DNA of 64,000 nt from Prauserella salsuginis (GCF_024648885.1 NZ_JANBBF010000008.1:930001-994000), one strand, 5' to 3'; shown: positions 8,223 to 16,805, counted from the first letter of the stretch. Translations and numbers: made by a program. The notes: generated by a model from the sequence alone, not told the origin.

Positions 8223-9377
8223 ATGGCCGAGGCCTACCTCGTCGACGCCGTCCGCACCCCCGTGGGCAAACGCGGCGGCGCACTGTCCACTATGCACTCC
8301 GCTGATCTCGGCGGGCATGTGCTGGGAGCGCTCGTGGAACGTACGGGTATCGACCCCGCGACGGTCGACGACGTGATCCTCGGCTGCACCGACACGCTGG
8401 GCCCGCAGGCGGGGAACATCGCACGGACGGCGTGGCTGGCCGCGGGTATGCCGGATCACGTGCCGGGCGTGACCGTCGACCGACAGTGCGGGTCGAGTCA
8501 GCAGGCGGTGCATTTCGCCGCACAGGCGGTGCTGTCCGGCACGGCGGACGCGGTGGTCGCGGGCGGCGTGCAGAACATGAGCGCCATCCCGATCAGCGCC
8601 GCGATGCTGGCCGGCCGCGAGTACGGCTTCGAGGATCCGTTCTCCGGCTCGGAGGGCTGGCACAAGCGCTACGGCGACATCGAGATCTCGCAGTTCCGCA
8701 GCGCCGACATGATCGCCCGGCACTGGGACATCACCCGCGAGCAGATGGAGACCTACGCCTACCGCAGCCATCAGCGCGCGCTGCGCGCCGCCGACGAAGG
8801 GGTCTTCGACCGCGAGCTCACCGACGTGGCCGGCCTCGCAGCCGACGAGGGCCCACGCCGTGGCACCACGCCGGAGAAGATGGCCCAGCTGCAACCCCTT
8901 GCCGAGGAGTCACGGATCACCGCGGCGACGGCCAGCCAGATATCGGACGGAGCGAGCGCGGCACTCGTCGTGTCGGAGGCCTACGTCCGCGAACACCGGA
9001 TCACCCCGCGGGCACGGATCCACCACCTGTCGGTGTCGGCCGCGGACCCCGTGTGGATGCTCACCGGCCCGATCCCCGCCACGTCGCGGGCGCTGCGCCG
9101 GAGTGGACTGTCGACCGGCGACATCGACCTGTTCGAGGTCAACGAGGCGTTCGCGAGCGTGGTGCTGGCGTGGCTCGACGAGACGGGCGCCGACCCCGAC
9201 CGCGTCAACGTCAACGGCGGCGCGATCGCACTCGGCCACCCGATCGGCGCCAGCGGTACGAAACTCCTGGCCACCCTGCTGCACGAGCTCGAACGCCGTG
9301 GGGGCCGCTACGGCCTGCAGACCATGTGTGAGGGCGGCGGCACGGCCAACGTCACGATCATCGAACGCCTCGGGTGA
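8223..9377 (+). CDS. fadA6: Acetyl-CoA acyltransferase, FadA6-like thiolase
   Basis: The 384-residue thiolase carries the nucleophilic Cys89 in VDRQCGSSQQ, the NEAFA motif, the catalytic His in GGAIALGHPIGASG and the second Cys in MCEGGGTANV. FadA6 removes acetyl-CoA (or a ring-derived acyl unit) by thiolysis in ring C/D degradation. GTAGGAGGAACC before the ATG is a strong ribosome site; only eight bases separate it from ipdF. It is the last gene of the plus-strand operon, followed by an inverted repeat array. Confidence 0.87.
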   Translation: MAEAYLVDAVRTPVGKRGGALSTMHSADLGGHVLGALVERTGIDPATVDDVILGCTDTLGPQAGNIARTAWLAAGMPDHVPGVTVDRQCGSSQQAVHFAAQAVLSGTADAVVAGGVQNMSAIPISAAMLAGREYGFEDPFSGSEGWHKRYGDIEISQFRSADMIARHWDITREQMETYAYRSHQRALRAADEGVFDRELTDVAGLAADEGPRRGTTPEKMAQLQPLAEESRITAATASQISDGASAALVVSEAYVREHRITPRARIHHLSVSAADPVWMLTGPIPATSRALRRSGLSTGDIDLFEVNEAFASVVLAWLDETGADPDRVNVNGGAIALGHPIGASGTKLLATLLHELERRGGRYGLQTMCEGGGTANVTIIERLG

Positions 9378-9700
9378 CCCGTGCAGCACCCCCGGGGGCC
9401 CGTGTTGCGCTTTCCAGGCCTCGTGTTGCACCTCCCGGGCCCGTGTTGCGCCTCCCGGGCCTCGTGTTGCGCCTTCCGGGGCGCCTCCGTGTTCCACCAG
9501 GCCGTGTTGCGCCGCGGGTGACGGCACACGCATGTCGACGCCCTCGGCATGCGGTCGAACGACACCAGCACGAGGATCGGAAACACTGTTCCCTGAATCG
9601 CCATCACGACCCCCGGAATCGACAACACGGCCCCGCGGGGATGCAACACGGCCCCCGGAATCGACAACACGAGGCCCGGAGGTGACGACACACCTCCCCT
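9378..9700. repeat. Inverted array of 20-21 nt repeats downstream of fadA6
   Basis: From about 9395 to 9480 four imperfect units of the form CCCGTGTTGCGCCTCCCGGG follow one another. From about 9605 to 9690 related units appear in the opposite orientation (CCCGGAATCGACAACACG). The spacer of about 125 bases shows no gene. The array could fold into long alternative hairpins and might end transcription of the fadA6 operon. Related fragments occur near 11930-11985 and 40710-40800. No coding frame here is convincing. Confidence 0.75.
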
Positions 9701-9807
9701 GAGCCGCGTTGCTCCCGTCCGTCGCCCCCTGGATCGCACCGGCGGCGACACGGCTGCCGCACTCCTCGATAAGCTGCGGCGGGCGCGTGCGACGAAGGAG
9801 CGATGCG

Positions 9808-10782
9808 ATGACCGGCACGAGACCACGGATCGTGGTCAGCAGGTGGATCCCGGACGACGCCGTGGCACTGCTGCGCGAGGCGGGTGACGTGTGGCTTCCC
9901 CAACCGGACCGCGCGCTCCCCGCTGCGGAGCTGCACGAGGTCGTCGCCGGGGCCGACGCCGCGGTGGTAACGCTGAGCGAGCACGCCGGCGCCGCGTTCG
10001 CGGACGCCGCCGGACCACAGCTGAAGGTCGTCGCGAACGTCGCGGTCGGCTACGACAACATCGACGTCCCGGCGCTCGCCGAACGCGGCATCACGGTGAC
10101 CAACACACCCGGCGTACTGACCGACGCCACCGCCGACATCGCGTTCGGCCTGCTGCTGTCGGTCACGCGCCGCCTCGGTGAGGGTGAACGCCTGCTGCGC
10201 TCGCGCACACCGTGGTCGTTCCACCTCGGGTTCATGCTCGGCTCCGGTGTGCAGGGCAAGACGCTCGGCATCGTCGGGCTGGGGCAGATCGGCCGTGCGA
10301 TGGCGACGCGGGCGCGGGCGTTCGGGATGTCGATCGTCTACACGGGACGCCGCCGCGCGCCTGCCGAGGTCGAAGCCGACCTCGACGCCACATACCTGCC
10401 ACAGGACGAACTGCTCGCCACCGCGGACGTCGTGTCGCTGCACTGCCCGCTCACGTCCGAGACCCGCCACCTGATCGACGCCGAGGCGCTCGCGGCGATG
10501 AAGCCGACGGCGTTCCTGGTCAACACCACCCGCGGCCCCGTCGTCGACGAGGCCGCACTCGCCGAGGCCTTGCGCGAGGGCACCATCGCGGGCGCCGGGC
10601 TCGACGTCTTCGAACACGAACCCGACGTCCACCCCGGGCTGCTCGACCTCGACAACGTGGCGATGGCCCCGCATCTGGGGTCGGCGACGGTCGAAACCCG
10701 CACCGCCATGGCAACCCTGGCCGCCCGCAACGTGCTCGCCGTGCTGGCGGGCGAAACGCCGCTCACCGAGGTGACACCGTGA
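9808..10782 (+). CDS. D-2-hydroxyacid dehydrogenase (glyoxylate/hydroxypyruvate reductase-like)
   Basis: The 324-residue NAD(P)-dependent D-2-hydroxyacid dehydrogenase has the Rossmann loop GLGQIGRA, the catalytic Arg segment LVNTTRGPVVDE, the Glu in FEHEPDVHPGLL and the His in APHLGSAT. It probably interconverts hydroxypyruvate or glyoxylate with D-glycerate or glycolate. GAAGGAG lies seven bases before ATG 9808; a nearer ATG at 9803 is out of frame. The stop overlaps the next start as GTGA. The downstream glycerate kinase points to D-glycerate as product. Confidence 0.88.
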   Translation: MTGTRPRIVVSRWIPDDAVALLREAGDVWLPQPDRALPAAELHEVVAGADAAVVTLSEHAGAAFADAAGPQLKVVANVAVGYDNIDVPALAERGITVTNTPGVLTDATADIAFGLLLSVTRRLGEGERLLRSRTPWSFHLGFMLGSGVQGKTLGIVGLGQIGRAMATRARAFGMSIVYTGRRRAPAEVEADLDATYLPQDELLATADVVSLHCPLTSETRHLIDAEALAAMKPTAFLVNTTRGPVVDEAALAEALREGTIAGAGLDVFEHEPDVHPGLLDLDNVAMAPHLGSATVETRTAMATLAARNVLAVLAGETPLTEVTP

Positions 10783-11891
10783 CCGCACCGATCCCCCAGC
10801 GCGTAGTCGTCGCACCGGACAAGTTCAAAGGCAGTCTCACCGCGGTCGAGGCGGCCGAGGCCATCGGCGCGGGGGTGCGCGACGCGCTCCCCGACGCCGA
10901 CGTCGCGCTGTGCCCGGTCGCCGACGGCGGCGAGGGGACACTCGACGTGCTGCTGGCGGCGGGCGGATCCCGCGTCGACCGGCGTGTGTCGGGTCCGCTG
11001 TCCGATCCGGTCGACGCCTGGTACGTCATGCTCGACGGCACCGCCTACGTCGAGTCGGCCCGCGCCTGCGGAATCGAGCACGTCACGCCCTCACCGGACG
11101 TGGCGCTGGCCGCCCACACGCACGGTGTCGGCGAGCTGATCGCCGACGCGCTCCGGCGGGGTGCCCGGCAGATCGTGCTGACCGTCGGCGGTACCGCGAG
11201 CACCGACGGCGGCAGCGGCATGCTGCAGGCGCTCGGTGCGCGCCTCACCGACAGCACCGGCAATCCCGTGGGTCTCGGCGGCGGGGCGCTCGCCGACGTC
11301 GTCTCGGTCGACCTGACCGAGACCCGCGCGTTGCTCGGCGACGCGCGGGTGCGGGTGGCGACGGACGTGACCAACCCGCTGCACGGCCCCGACGGTGCGG
11401 CCGCCGTGTTCGGCCCGCAGAAGGGCGCGGGCCCGGCGGAGGTCTCGACGCTGCGGGCACATCTCGAGCGGTGGGCGGAGGCACTCGGCTTCACGGACCG
11501 GACCAGCGCGGGTGCCGGCGGCGGCATCTCCGGCGGAGCGATGGCTGCGCTCGGCGCGAGCGCAGAGTCGGGGTTCGACCTCGTCGTCGAGCTCACCGGG
11601 GTGGCCGACGCGATCGTGGGCGCCGACCTGGTCATCACCGGCGAGGGCTCGCTCGACGCACAGAGCCTCGCGGGCAAGGCGCCCGCCGGGATCGCCGCCA
11701 TCGCGCGGCGCCACGGCGCCCGGGTCGCCGCCATCGCGGGCCGGGTCGCGCTGCCGTCCGAGGAGCTGACCGCAGCGGGGATCACGGCAGCGGTCGCGCT
11801 CGCCGACCACGCACCGTCGGTGGAGGTCGCCGTGCGCGATGCCGCCGCGTTGCTCCGCCGCCACAGCGCCGACCTGGCTCGGTCCGGCTGA
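10779..11891 (+). CDS. Glycerate kinase (GlxK/GarK family)
   Basis: The 370-residue protein begins with the family signature VVVAPDKFKGSLTAVEAA and contains CPVADGGEGT and VGGTASTDGGSGMLQALGA, the hallmark of type-1 glycerate kinases, which phosphorylate D-glycerate (usually at O2) with ATP to feed lower glycolysis. GTG 10779 overlaps the hydroxyacid dehydrogenase stop, so the two form a short glyoxylate/hydroxypyruvate-to-phosphoglycerate operon. Length is typical. Confidence 0.92.
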   Translation: MTAPIPQRVVVAPDKFKGSLTAVEAAEAIGAGVRDALPDADVALCPVADGGEGTLDVLLAAGGSRVDRRVSGPLSDPVDAWYVMLDGTAYVESARACGIEHVTPSPDVALAAHTHGVGELIADALRRGARQIVLTVGGTASTDGGSGMLQALGARLTDSTGNPVGLGGGALADVVSVDLTETRALLGDARVRVATDVTNPLHGPDGAAAVFGPQKGAGPAEVSTLRAHLERWAEALGFTDRTSAGAGGGISGGAMAALGASAESGFDLVVELTGVADAIVGADLVITGEGSLDAQSLAGKAPAGIAAIARRHGARVAAIAGRVALPSEELTAAGITAAVALADHAPSVEVAVRDAAALLRRHSADLARSG

Positions 11892-11984
11892 ACCCACACC
11901 CCTGACGGACCCGGCGAGCCGCGGGCGAGCAACGACACGGCCCCTCGACACGACACCCTTGACACGACGCCCCTGACACGACGA

Positions 11985-12020
11985 AGGCCGGCATCCGGAC
12001 GGATCTCCGGATGCCGGCCT
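11985..12020. terminator. Bidirectional terminator between glycerate kinase and HesB-like gene
   Basis: AGGCCGGCATCCGG at 11985-11998 pairs perfectly with CCGGATGCCGGCCT at 12007-12020 around an 8-base loop. It lies between two convergent genes. Just upstream (11930-11983) is a run of ACACGAC-type short repeats. Confidence 0.85.
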
Positions 12021-12040
12021 CGCGCTCGACAGCGGGTGCG

Positions 12041-12343
12041 TCAGCCTTCGCCTTCCGGCTGCTGCATCACCGCGAAGTTCAGCTGGCCCTGTTCGTCCTG
12101 CTGGACGTCCAGCACCTTGTCGTCGAGGAACGACGACGCCTTCTCCTCGAGGAAAACCCGCGCACCGCTCTCGGTGCCCAGCACCTGGTCGCCCTCTTCG
12201 GGGCCAGGAGCGACCGAAAGCGCGAGCTGAGCGCCCTCTTCCGTCTCCTCCCGGACCGCGAACCGGAGACCGGCGGCATCCTGACCGTCCTGGGCGGTCA
12301 GCGCGCTGATCGCCTCCACGGCAGCGTCAGTCATCGCAAGCAT
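12041..12343 (-). CDS. HesB/IscA-like protein lacking cysteines
   Basis: The 100-residue protein MLAMTDAAVEAISALTAQ... matches the beta-rich IscA/HesB fold family in pattern (LRFAV, GARVFLEEKAS, LDDKVLDV). Real A-type Fe-S carriers have three conserved cysteines (one mid-protein and CGC near the end). This protein contains none, so it cannot ligate a cluster in the usual way. GGGAA lies 11 bases before ATG 12343; a second ATG at 12334 is possible. The function is unknown; related cysteine-free homologues are annotated only by fold. Confidence 0.75.
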   Translation of the reverse strand: MLAMTDAAVEAISALTAQDGQDAAGLRFAVREETEEGAQLALSVAPGPEEGDQVLGTESGARVFLEEKASSFLDDKVLDVQQDEQGQLNFAVMQQPEGEG

Positions 12344-12929
12344 GGTCGCTATTTCCCTTCGGTTGCTTGGGCTGCCATTCCCACCGTAAAGGTCGGCCAC
12401 GTCGATCGCCCTACCGGCACGCCCATTTCGGCACACCCCCGGGCTCGTCAGGAAATTCCACGAGAACGGCGGTGCCCGTCCATTCCTGGCGATTTCCCAC
12501 GGCAGCCCCGCAGGCATGCGTGCGGACACGTGGCGAGATCATCGGCCGAACCCGGGAATAGGTCCGTGCCCACCGGGAAACCCTTACGCGGCAACGAGCC
12601 TCCGCCGACCCGTCACTCGATCGAGTTTCCGGTATTGCCCCCTCGCACCCGGCTTCGACACCCGGCCACCGCGCACTTTCCGAAAGTTCCTGGCAGGAAT
12701 TTTTCCGGCAGCTCCGCGATACCCCCGCACGGACGCGATAAACGTCCGCCACACCACAGGAACCTCACACGTCAGACGCCACCCTGTTGTTGAAAGCCCA
12801 CGCAGATGTTCCTACGGTGGAAAAGGCAAGGCGGACGCAGATTTCCGCCCGGATGGATCCCGTCCGGACGAATGCACAGCACCGGGATGTCCAATCCCGC
12901 GCTCGCCGACCCGACGGAGGGATACCGCA
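12344..12929. other. 586-base intergenic region with divergent promoters
   Basis: No coding frame here looks real. A minus-strand TACGGT (12383-12388) may be the -10 of the HesB-like gene. Near the right end a good plus-strand promoter serves the STAS gene. The base composition is less GC-rich than the surrounding genes, consistent with a regulatory region. Confidence 0.5.
12790..12818 (+). promoter_or_regulatory. Housekeeping-type promoter of the STAS gene
   Basis: TTGAAA (12790-12795) and TACGGT (12813-12818) are separated by 17 bases, the spacing of the vegetative sigma factor. Transcription would start near 12825, giving a leader of about 105 bases before GTG 12930. Confidence 0.6.
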
Positions 12930-13415
12930 GTGCGACCCAGCCATTCCCAGGACAGCGGCCCATTGACCGGCCTGACCAGTGGCCCGTCCGGTGCCGGTGA
13001 CCCGGCGTTCGGACCGGCGCTCACCCCGGCAGGCACGCCTCACGAGCAGACCGGCCCCGTGGACACCGTCGGCACCTCCGGCATGCGTATCGAGGCCGAA
13101 CGGCGCGCCGACGGCATCGTGCACGCCCGCGTGAGCGGCGAACTCGATCTGTTGTCCGCACCGGATCTGCGCAAGTGGATCCACGAGGAGCTCCCGGCAC
13201 CCGCACGGCTCGTGCTCGACCTCGACGGCGTCGACTTCCTCGGCTCGGCGGGCCTGTCCGTACTCGCCGAGCTGTCCGAACAGGCCGCCGGCGACCAACT
13301 GAACTGGGCGATCGTCGCGAGCACCCGCGTCGTGCTGCGCCCGCTGGAGGCGACCGGCCTCGCCGAGCAGATCCCGGTGCACGCCGGCGTCGACTCGGCG
13401 GTATCGGCCGTGTGA
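12930..13415 (+). CDS. STAS-domain protein (anti-sigma factor antagonist-like)
   Basis: The 161-residue protein has a disordered N-terminal 50 residues and then a STAS domain: VSGELDLLSAPDLRKWI, LDLDGVDFLGSAGLSVL and a final helix. DFLGSAGLS contains the serine phosphorylated in SpoIIAA-type antagonists by their partner anti-sigma kinases. It probably acts in a partner-switching pathway for an alternative sigma factor, but no kinase or sigma gene is adjacent. GTG 12930 follows GGAGG by nine bases; longer frames upstream are Arg/Pro-rich shadow. Confidence 0.85.
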   Translation: MRPSHSQDSGPLTGLTSGPSGAGDPAFGPALTPAGTPHEQTGPVDTVGTSGMRIEAERRADGIVHARVSGELDLLSAPDLRKWIHEELPAPARLVLDLDGVDFLGSAGLSVLAELSEQAAGDQLNWAIVASTRVVLRPLEATGLAEQIPVHAGVDSAVSAV

Positions 13416-13445
13416 TCCGGCCGCGCGAAGCACACCCGACACGGC

Positions 13446-13468
13446 CCCGGCCCACTGTCACGGCCGGG
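13446..13468 (+). terminator. Possible terminator after STAS gene
   Basis: CCCGGCC (13446-13452) and GGCCGGG (13462-13468) form a 7-base stem around a 9-base loop, 30 bases after the stop. There is no T tract, so this is weak. Confidence 0.35.
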
Positions 13469-13551
13469 CGTCCGCACTCACCCGCAGCCGCCCAGCCGAA
13501 TGCGACGATCGCCACGGCCCGAGGTGGACGTGACCGGCACCGTCGGCGACG

Positions 13552-13557
13552 TATCGT
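13552..13557 (+). promoter_or_regulatory. -10 element for leaderless gtrA-like gene
   Basis: TATCGT ends six bases before the ATG at 13564 and no Shine-Dalgarno sequence is present, the pattern of leaderless transcripts in actinobacteria. GTGACC at 13530-13535 may be the -35 (16-base spacer). Confidence 0.55.
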
Positions 13558-13563
13558 TCGGGT

Positions 13564-14043
13564 ATGAGCTGTGTACTGGCCAGGGCGCGCGTGGCGGCGT
13601 GGGAACTCGCCCGGACGAGTGCCAGGGATCAGCCGGAACTCGCCCGGCACGTACCGCTGTATGTGCTGGGCGGGGCCGTCAGCACCGGGCTGCAGGCCCT
13701 GCTGTTCCTCCTGCTCCGCGATCCGCTGACCCCGGCGGCCGCCAATCCCGTCGCCATCGGCGTCACCACGGTGCTCAACACCGAGTTCCACCGGCGGATC
13801 ACGTTCGCCGACGTCACGGGACCTCGAGGCCGGCAGCACCTGCAGACCGTCGGCACGTTCCTGTTCTACGCGTGCGCGGGCACGACGGCGCTCGGCCTGC
13901 TGCATCTGCTGGCCGAACACCCGTCGCCGATGACCGAGACGACGGTGCTGGTCGCGACCAGCCTCGTCGGCGGAGTGCTGCGCTTCCTCGTGCTGCGCTC
14001 GTGGGTGTTCGTCTGGAGCCGTGACCCCGAGGTGACCCGGTGA
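13564..14043 (+). CDS. GtrA-family membrane protein
   Basis: The 159-residue protein has four predicted membrane segments (around VPLYVLGGAVSTGLQALLFLL, NPVAIGVTTVL, TFLFYACAGTTALGLLHLL and TTVLVATSLVGGVLRFLVL) and the NTEFHRRITF motif of GtrA proteins. GtrA members help move or present polyprenyl-linked sugars for cell-surface glycosylation. It probably begins a three-gene membrane-protein operon with two DUF202 genes; the next start overlaps its stop (GTGA). Confidence 0.85.
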   Translation: MSCVLARARVAAWELARTSARDQPELARHVPLYVLGGAVSTGLQALLFLLLRDPLTPAAANPVAIGVTTVLNTEFHRRITFADVTGPRGRQHLQTVGTFLFYACAGTTALGLLHLLAEHPSPMTETTVLVATSLVGGVLRFLVLRSWVFVWSRDPEVTR

Positions 14044-14420
14044 GGATGCAGCAGCCGCCCGACCACGCGTCCCACGACGAGGACGACGGGACCGCCGGCG
14101 AGCCCGACCACCGGTTCACGCTGGCCAACGAACGCACGTTCCTCGCGTGGCTGCGCACGGCACTCGGGCTGGTCGCCGGAGGCGTCGCGATTCAGCAGCT
14201 CGTGCCCGGGCTGGCCTCCGAGGTGACCCGCACCGTGCTCGCGGCGCTGTGCATCGGGCTGGCCCTGGTGATCGCCGCGGCCGCCTATCCGCGCTGGCGG
14301 ACGGTGCAGCGGGCGATGTCCCGTGGCGGGCCGCTGCCGCGGAACGTCCTGCTGCCGGTGCTCGGATTCGGCATCGCCGTGATCACGGCGCTCGCACTCG
14401 TGCTGGTGATCACGGCATGA
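14040..14420 (+). CDS. DUF202 membrane protein (YidH-like)
   Basis: The 126-residue protein carries the DUF202 signature LANERTFLAWLRTALGLVAGGVA followed by three membrane segments. The family has no defined biochemical role. GTG 14040 overlaps the upstream stop; ATG 14046 is an alternative. A second, shorter DUF202 gene overlaps its end (ATGA), a tandem arrangement common in actinobacteria and consistent with a hetero-oligomer. Confidence 0.85.
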   Translation: MRMQQPPDHASHDEDDGTAGEPDHRFTLANERTFLAWLRTALGLVAGGVAIQQLVPGLASEVTRTVLAALCIGLALVIAAAAYPRWRTVQRAMSRGGPLPRNVLLPVLGFGIAVITALALVLVITA

Positions 14421-14725
14421 ACGGGGACCAGCCGGAACGCACGGGCCTCGCGTGGCAGCGCACCGCGCTGGCCTCGGCCGCGTGCAGCGGGTTGTTGCTG
14501 CACGCCGCGCTCACGACCGGCCACGCCGCACCGGCGATCGCCCTCCCGGTCTCGCTCGTGACCACGGTCGTCCTCGCCGCCGCGGGAACGAGCCGGGGCA
14601 GACGACTGCGCCGCAGCACCGCCCCACTGCCGCTGCCCCTCGCCGCGACGGCCGCCCTGCTCGTCACCGCCACGACCGTGGTGAGCCTCGCGGCACTGCT
14701 CGCCGCGCTCACGATCGGCCACTGA
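14417..14725 (+). CDS. Short DUF202 membrane protein
   Basis: The 102-residue protein starts MNGDQPERTGLAWQRTALAS, a reduced DUF202 motif (E-R-T-x-L-A-W-x-R-T), and has three hydrophobic segments. It is coupled to the preceding DUF202 gene by ATGA and ends 12 bases before the convergent LLM oxidoreductase gene. Confidence 0.82.
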   Translation: MNGDQPERTGLAWQRTALASAACSGLLLHAALTTGHAAPAIALPVSLVTTVVLAAAGTSRGRRLRRSTAPLPLPLAATAALLVTATTVVSLAALLAALTIGH

Positions 14726-14737
14726 TCCGCGGCCCTG

Positions 14738-15718
14738 CTACCGCAGCTGGCGGCGCAACTCGGGCAGCAACTCGGACTCGGCGGCGTCCAGGAACTCGTC
14801 CTGGTGGTCACCGCCGACCTGCACCAGGGCCAGATCGGTGAACCCCGCGTCGCGGAACGGCCGTGCGGCGTCGACCACCGCCTGGACCGACCCGCCGCAC
14901 GGGATCGCCGCGGCCACGTCCTCCTCACGCACGTAGTGCGTCGCGGCCGCGAACGCCTGCGTCCCTGGGAGCTCGGCGTTGACCTTCCAACCGCCGGCGA
15001 ACCATCGGAACTGCTCCCGCGCGCGCCTGACGGCCTCCCCTGTGTCCCGGCCCCACGACACCGGCAGCTGGCCGATCTTCCGGGACGGCGACAACCCGAG
15101 CTGGCCACGCACGTCGTCCCAGTGGTGGCACAACTCGTTCGCGGGCTCGACGGCGATCAGCGCCTCCGAGGCCGCCGCGAACTTCTCGACCGACTGGGCG
15201 CCCGAGACCGCGACCCCGATCGGCACCCGCCGCTGCGGCAGGTCCCACAGTTTCGCCGAGTCCACGCGGAAATGTTCGCCCGCCCGGTTCGTGTACCCGC
15301 CGTCGAAAAGATCGTTGATGATCTGCAGCGCCTCGGCGAGCATGTCGTGCCGCACGTTGACCGGCGGCCATCCCCGGCCGACCACGTGCTCGTTGAGGTT
15401 CTCGCCGGAGCCGAGGCCCAGCAGGAATCGCCCGCCGGACAGCTCCTGCACGGTCGCCGCCTGCTGCGCCACCACGGCGGGGTGATAGCGCATCGTCGGG
15501 CAGGTCACCAGCGACATGAGCTCGACGTCGCCGGTGACCTCCGCGACCGCGCCGAGCACCGACCACGCGTGCGGCGCGTGGCCCTGCTCGTCGAGCCACG
15601 GCGAGAAGTGGTCGCTCATCACCTCGAACGCGAAACCGGCCCGCTCGGCTCGCGCCGCATCGGCAACGAGCCGGCGCGGGCCGGCCTGCTCGGTCAGCAA
15701 CGTATAACCGAAACGCAC
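14738..15718 (-). CDS. LLM-class F420-dependent oxidoreductase
   Basis: The 326-residue luciferase-like (TIM barrel) protein has the FGD-like N-terminus MRFGYTLLTEQ, VMSDHFSPW and GSGENLNEHVVG motifs. It resembles the subgroup of F420-dependent glucose-6-phosphate dehydrogenase-like enzymes, in which residues of the SDHF segment contact F420. The substrate cannot be assigned. GTG 15718 is preceded by GGGGAGAC. Confidence 0.82.
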   Translation of the reverse strand: MRFGYTLLTEQAGPRRLVADAARAERAGFAFEVMSDHFSPWLDEQGHAPHAWSVLGAVAEVTGDVELMSLVTCPTMRYHPAVVAQQAATVQELSGGRFLLGLGSGENLNEHVVGRGWPPVNVRHDMLAEALQIINDLFDGGYTNRAGEHFRVDSAKLWDLPQRRVPIGVAVSGAQSVEKFAAASEALIAVEPANELCHHWDDVRGQLGLSPSRKIGQLPVSWGRDTGEAVRRAREQFRWFAGGWKVNAELPGTQAFAAATHYVREEDVAAAIPCGGSVQAVVDAARPFRDAGFTDLALVQVGGDHQDEFLDAAESELLPELRRQLR

Positions 15719-16053
15719 ACGTCTCCCCTGTGGCCGGCCGTGGCCGGCCCCTCCTCATCGTCACAACGGTTCCCGGCCCTCACCGGCAGCCACGCCGGCA
15801 CCCGCCCGAGCGGCCTCTGCACCGCACGGGCCGCCGTGGGAGCGCAGGCCGATACTGCGTTCCTCAGTGCTGCGGGCCTGCGTCCTGCGAGCCTTGGTGC
15901 CGCGGGCCTTGTAGTGCCGCGGGCCTTGGTGCCGCCCGCGGCACAGCGAGGCCGGTTGGAGCGGACATCGGCACAGCAGGTATCGGCACTGAGATCGGCA
16001 TTGCGGTCTCGGCACTGCAAACGTCAGCGCTGCGGATATCGGCGCCGCCGGCG
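15719..16053. repeat. Intergenic degenerate 15-nt repeat tracts
   Basis: Between an LLM gene and whiB, 15870-15945 contains three copies of a TGCCGCGGGCCTTGG-like unit. From 15965 to 16053 about seven degenerate 15-nt units begin with TCGGC or TCAGC. The repeats end at the whiB stop codon. No gene is supported; the 15-base period matches in-frame repeats elsewhere in the window. Confidence 0.6.
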
Positions 16054-16377
16054 TCAGCGCAGCGCCGGTGTGGGCTCGGGCTCTTCTTCGACACCGATCC
16101 GTTTGCGGCGGGCGATGGCCTCACGACGTTCGGTCTCGTCGAGCCCTCCCCACACTCCGAACGGCTCCTGCACCGTCAGCGCGTGGTGTCGACATTGGAC
16201 GATCACCGGGCACGTGCGGCAGACCTCCTTGGCCCGCGCCACACGGTCGGCTCGCGCGAAACCGCGTTCGCCGTCAGGATGGAAGAACACCGCACTGTCC
16301 AGATTGCGGCAATTTCCGTTGCGCTGCCATTCCCAGACCTCAGCCACCGGGGTCGGCAGCCGGGACGTGTCGGCCAT
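16054..16377 (-). CDS. whiB3: WhiB-family regulator, WhiB3/WhiD-like
   Basis: The 107-residue protein has four cluster-binding cysteines: one in NGNCRNLDS, then CRTCPVIVQC, giving the C-x(29)-C-x2-C-x5-C pattern of a 4Fe-4S cluster. PFGVWGGLDETER is the WhiB turn. The segment SAVFFHPDGERGFAR resembles WhiB3 and WhiD rather than WhiB1, 2 or 4. WhiB3 proteins bind the principal sigma factor and respond to redox and nitric oxide. GGAGGTGATC precedes ATG 16377, an excellent ribosome site. Confidence 0.87.
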   Translation of the reverse strand: MADTSRLPTPVAEVWEWQRNGNCRNLDSAVFFHPDGERGFARADRVARAKEVCRTCPVIVQCRHHALTVQEPFGVWGGLDETERREAIARRKRIGVEEEPEPTPALR

Positions 16378-16448
16378 GGTGATCACCTCCGTGAAGATGT
16401 GCGATGCGCGGTGTACCCGGCCGGTGCGGAAATCACACCTGCCGTACG

Positions 16449-16661
16449 TCAGCGGTACTCGTCGTCGTCGACGGCCACCGGTTCCGCCTGGTCGGCGACA
16501 TCGGCGGGATCGGCGTCCAATGGGACGGAAACCCCCGCCGGTCCGGGTTCGTCCCCGGCGCCGGTGTCGTCGGTGAACTCGCCGCGCTCGAAGTCGTCGA
16601 CGACCGGACGCCGCTGCTCGTCGACATCGGAGGCCGGTGCGAGATCGTGGTTCTCCGTCAT
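16449..16661 (-). CDS. Small acidic protein of unknown function
   Basis: The 70-residue, strongly acidic protein begins MTENHDLAPASDVDEQRRPV and ends PVAVDDDEYR. It has no membrane segment or cysteine. It sits 71 bases upstream of whiB on the same strand and may share its transcript. I recognise it only as a conserved-looking actinobacterial small protein with no known role. Confidence 0.6.
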   Translation of the reverse strand: MTENHDLAPASDVDEQRRPVVDDFERGEFTDDTGAGDEPGPAGVSVPLDADPADVADQAEPVAVDDDEYR

Positions 16662-16805
16662 GATCGACGTGATACCCCGCCTGCGCGGTGTTCAATCACG
16701 GTTCGATCACCCGGATCCCGTGGCCGCCGCTCACGGGTTCGGTCGGACCCGACATACCTCCGGTACGCTCCGGCCAGACTGCAGCGACGACGCCGGAGGA
16801 TGCGC

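Noticed and set aside
9378-9700. A CRISPR array or transposon end
   Set aside because: The units are degenerate, change orientation and lack unique spacers; no transposase is near.
12367-12561. A 64-codon gene between the HesB-like and STAS genes
   Set aside because: No ribosome site, poor codon bias and no recognisable motif; it lies in a promoter region.
15761-16015. A Cys/Arg-rich minus-strand peptide downstream of whiB
   Set aside because: It consists of the 15-base intergenic repeats read in one frame, with no ribosome site.
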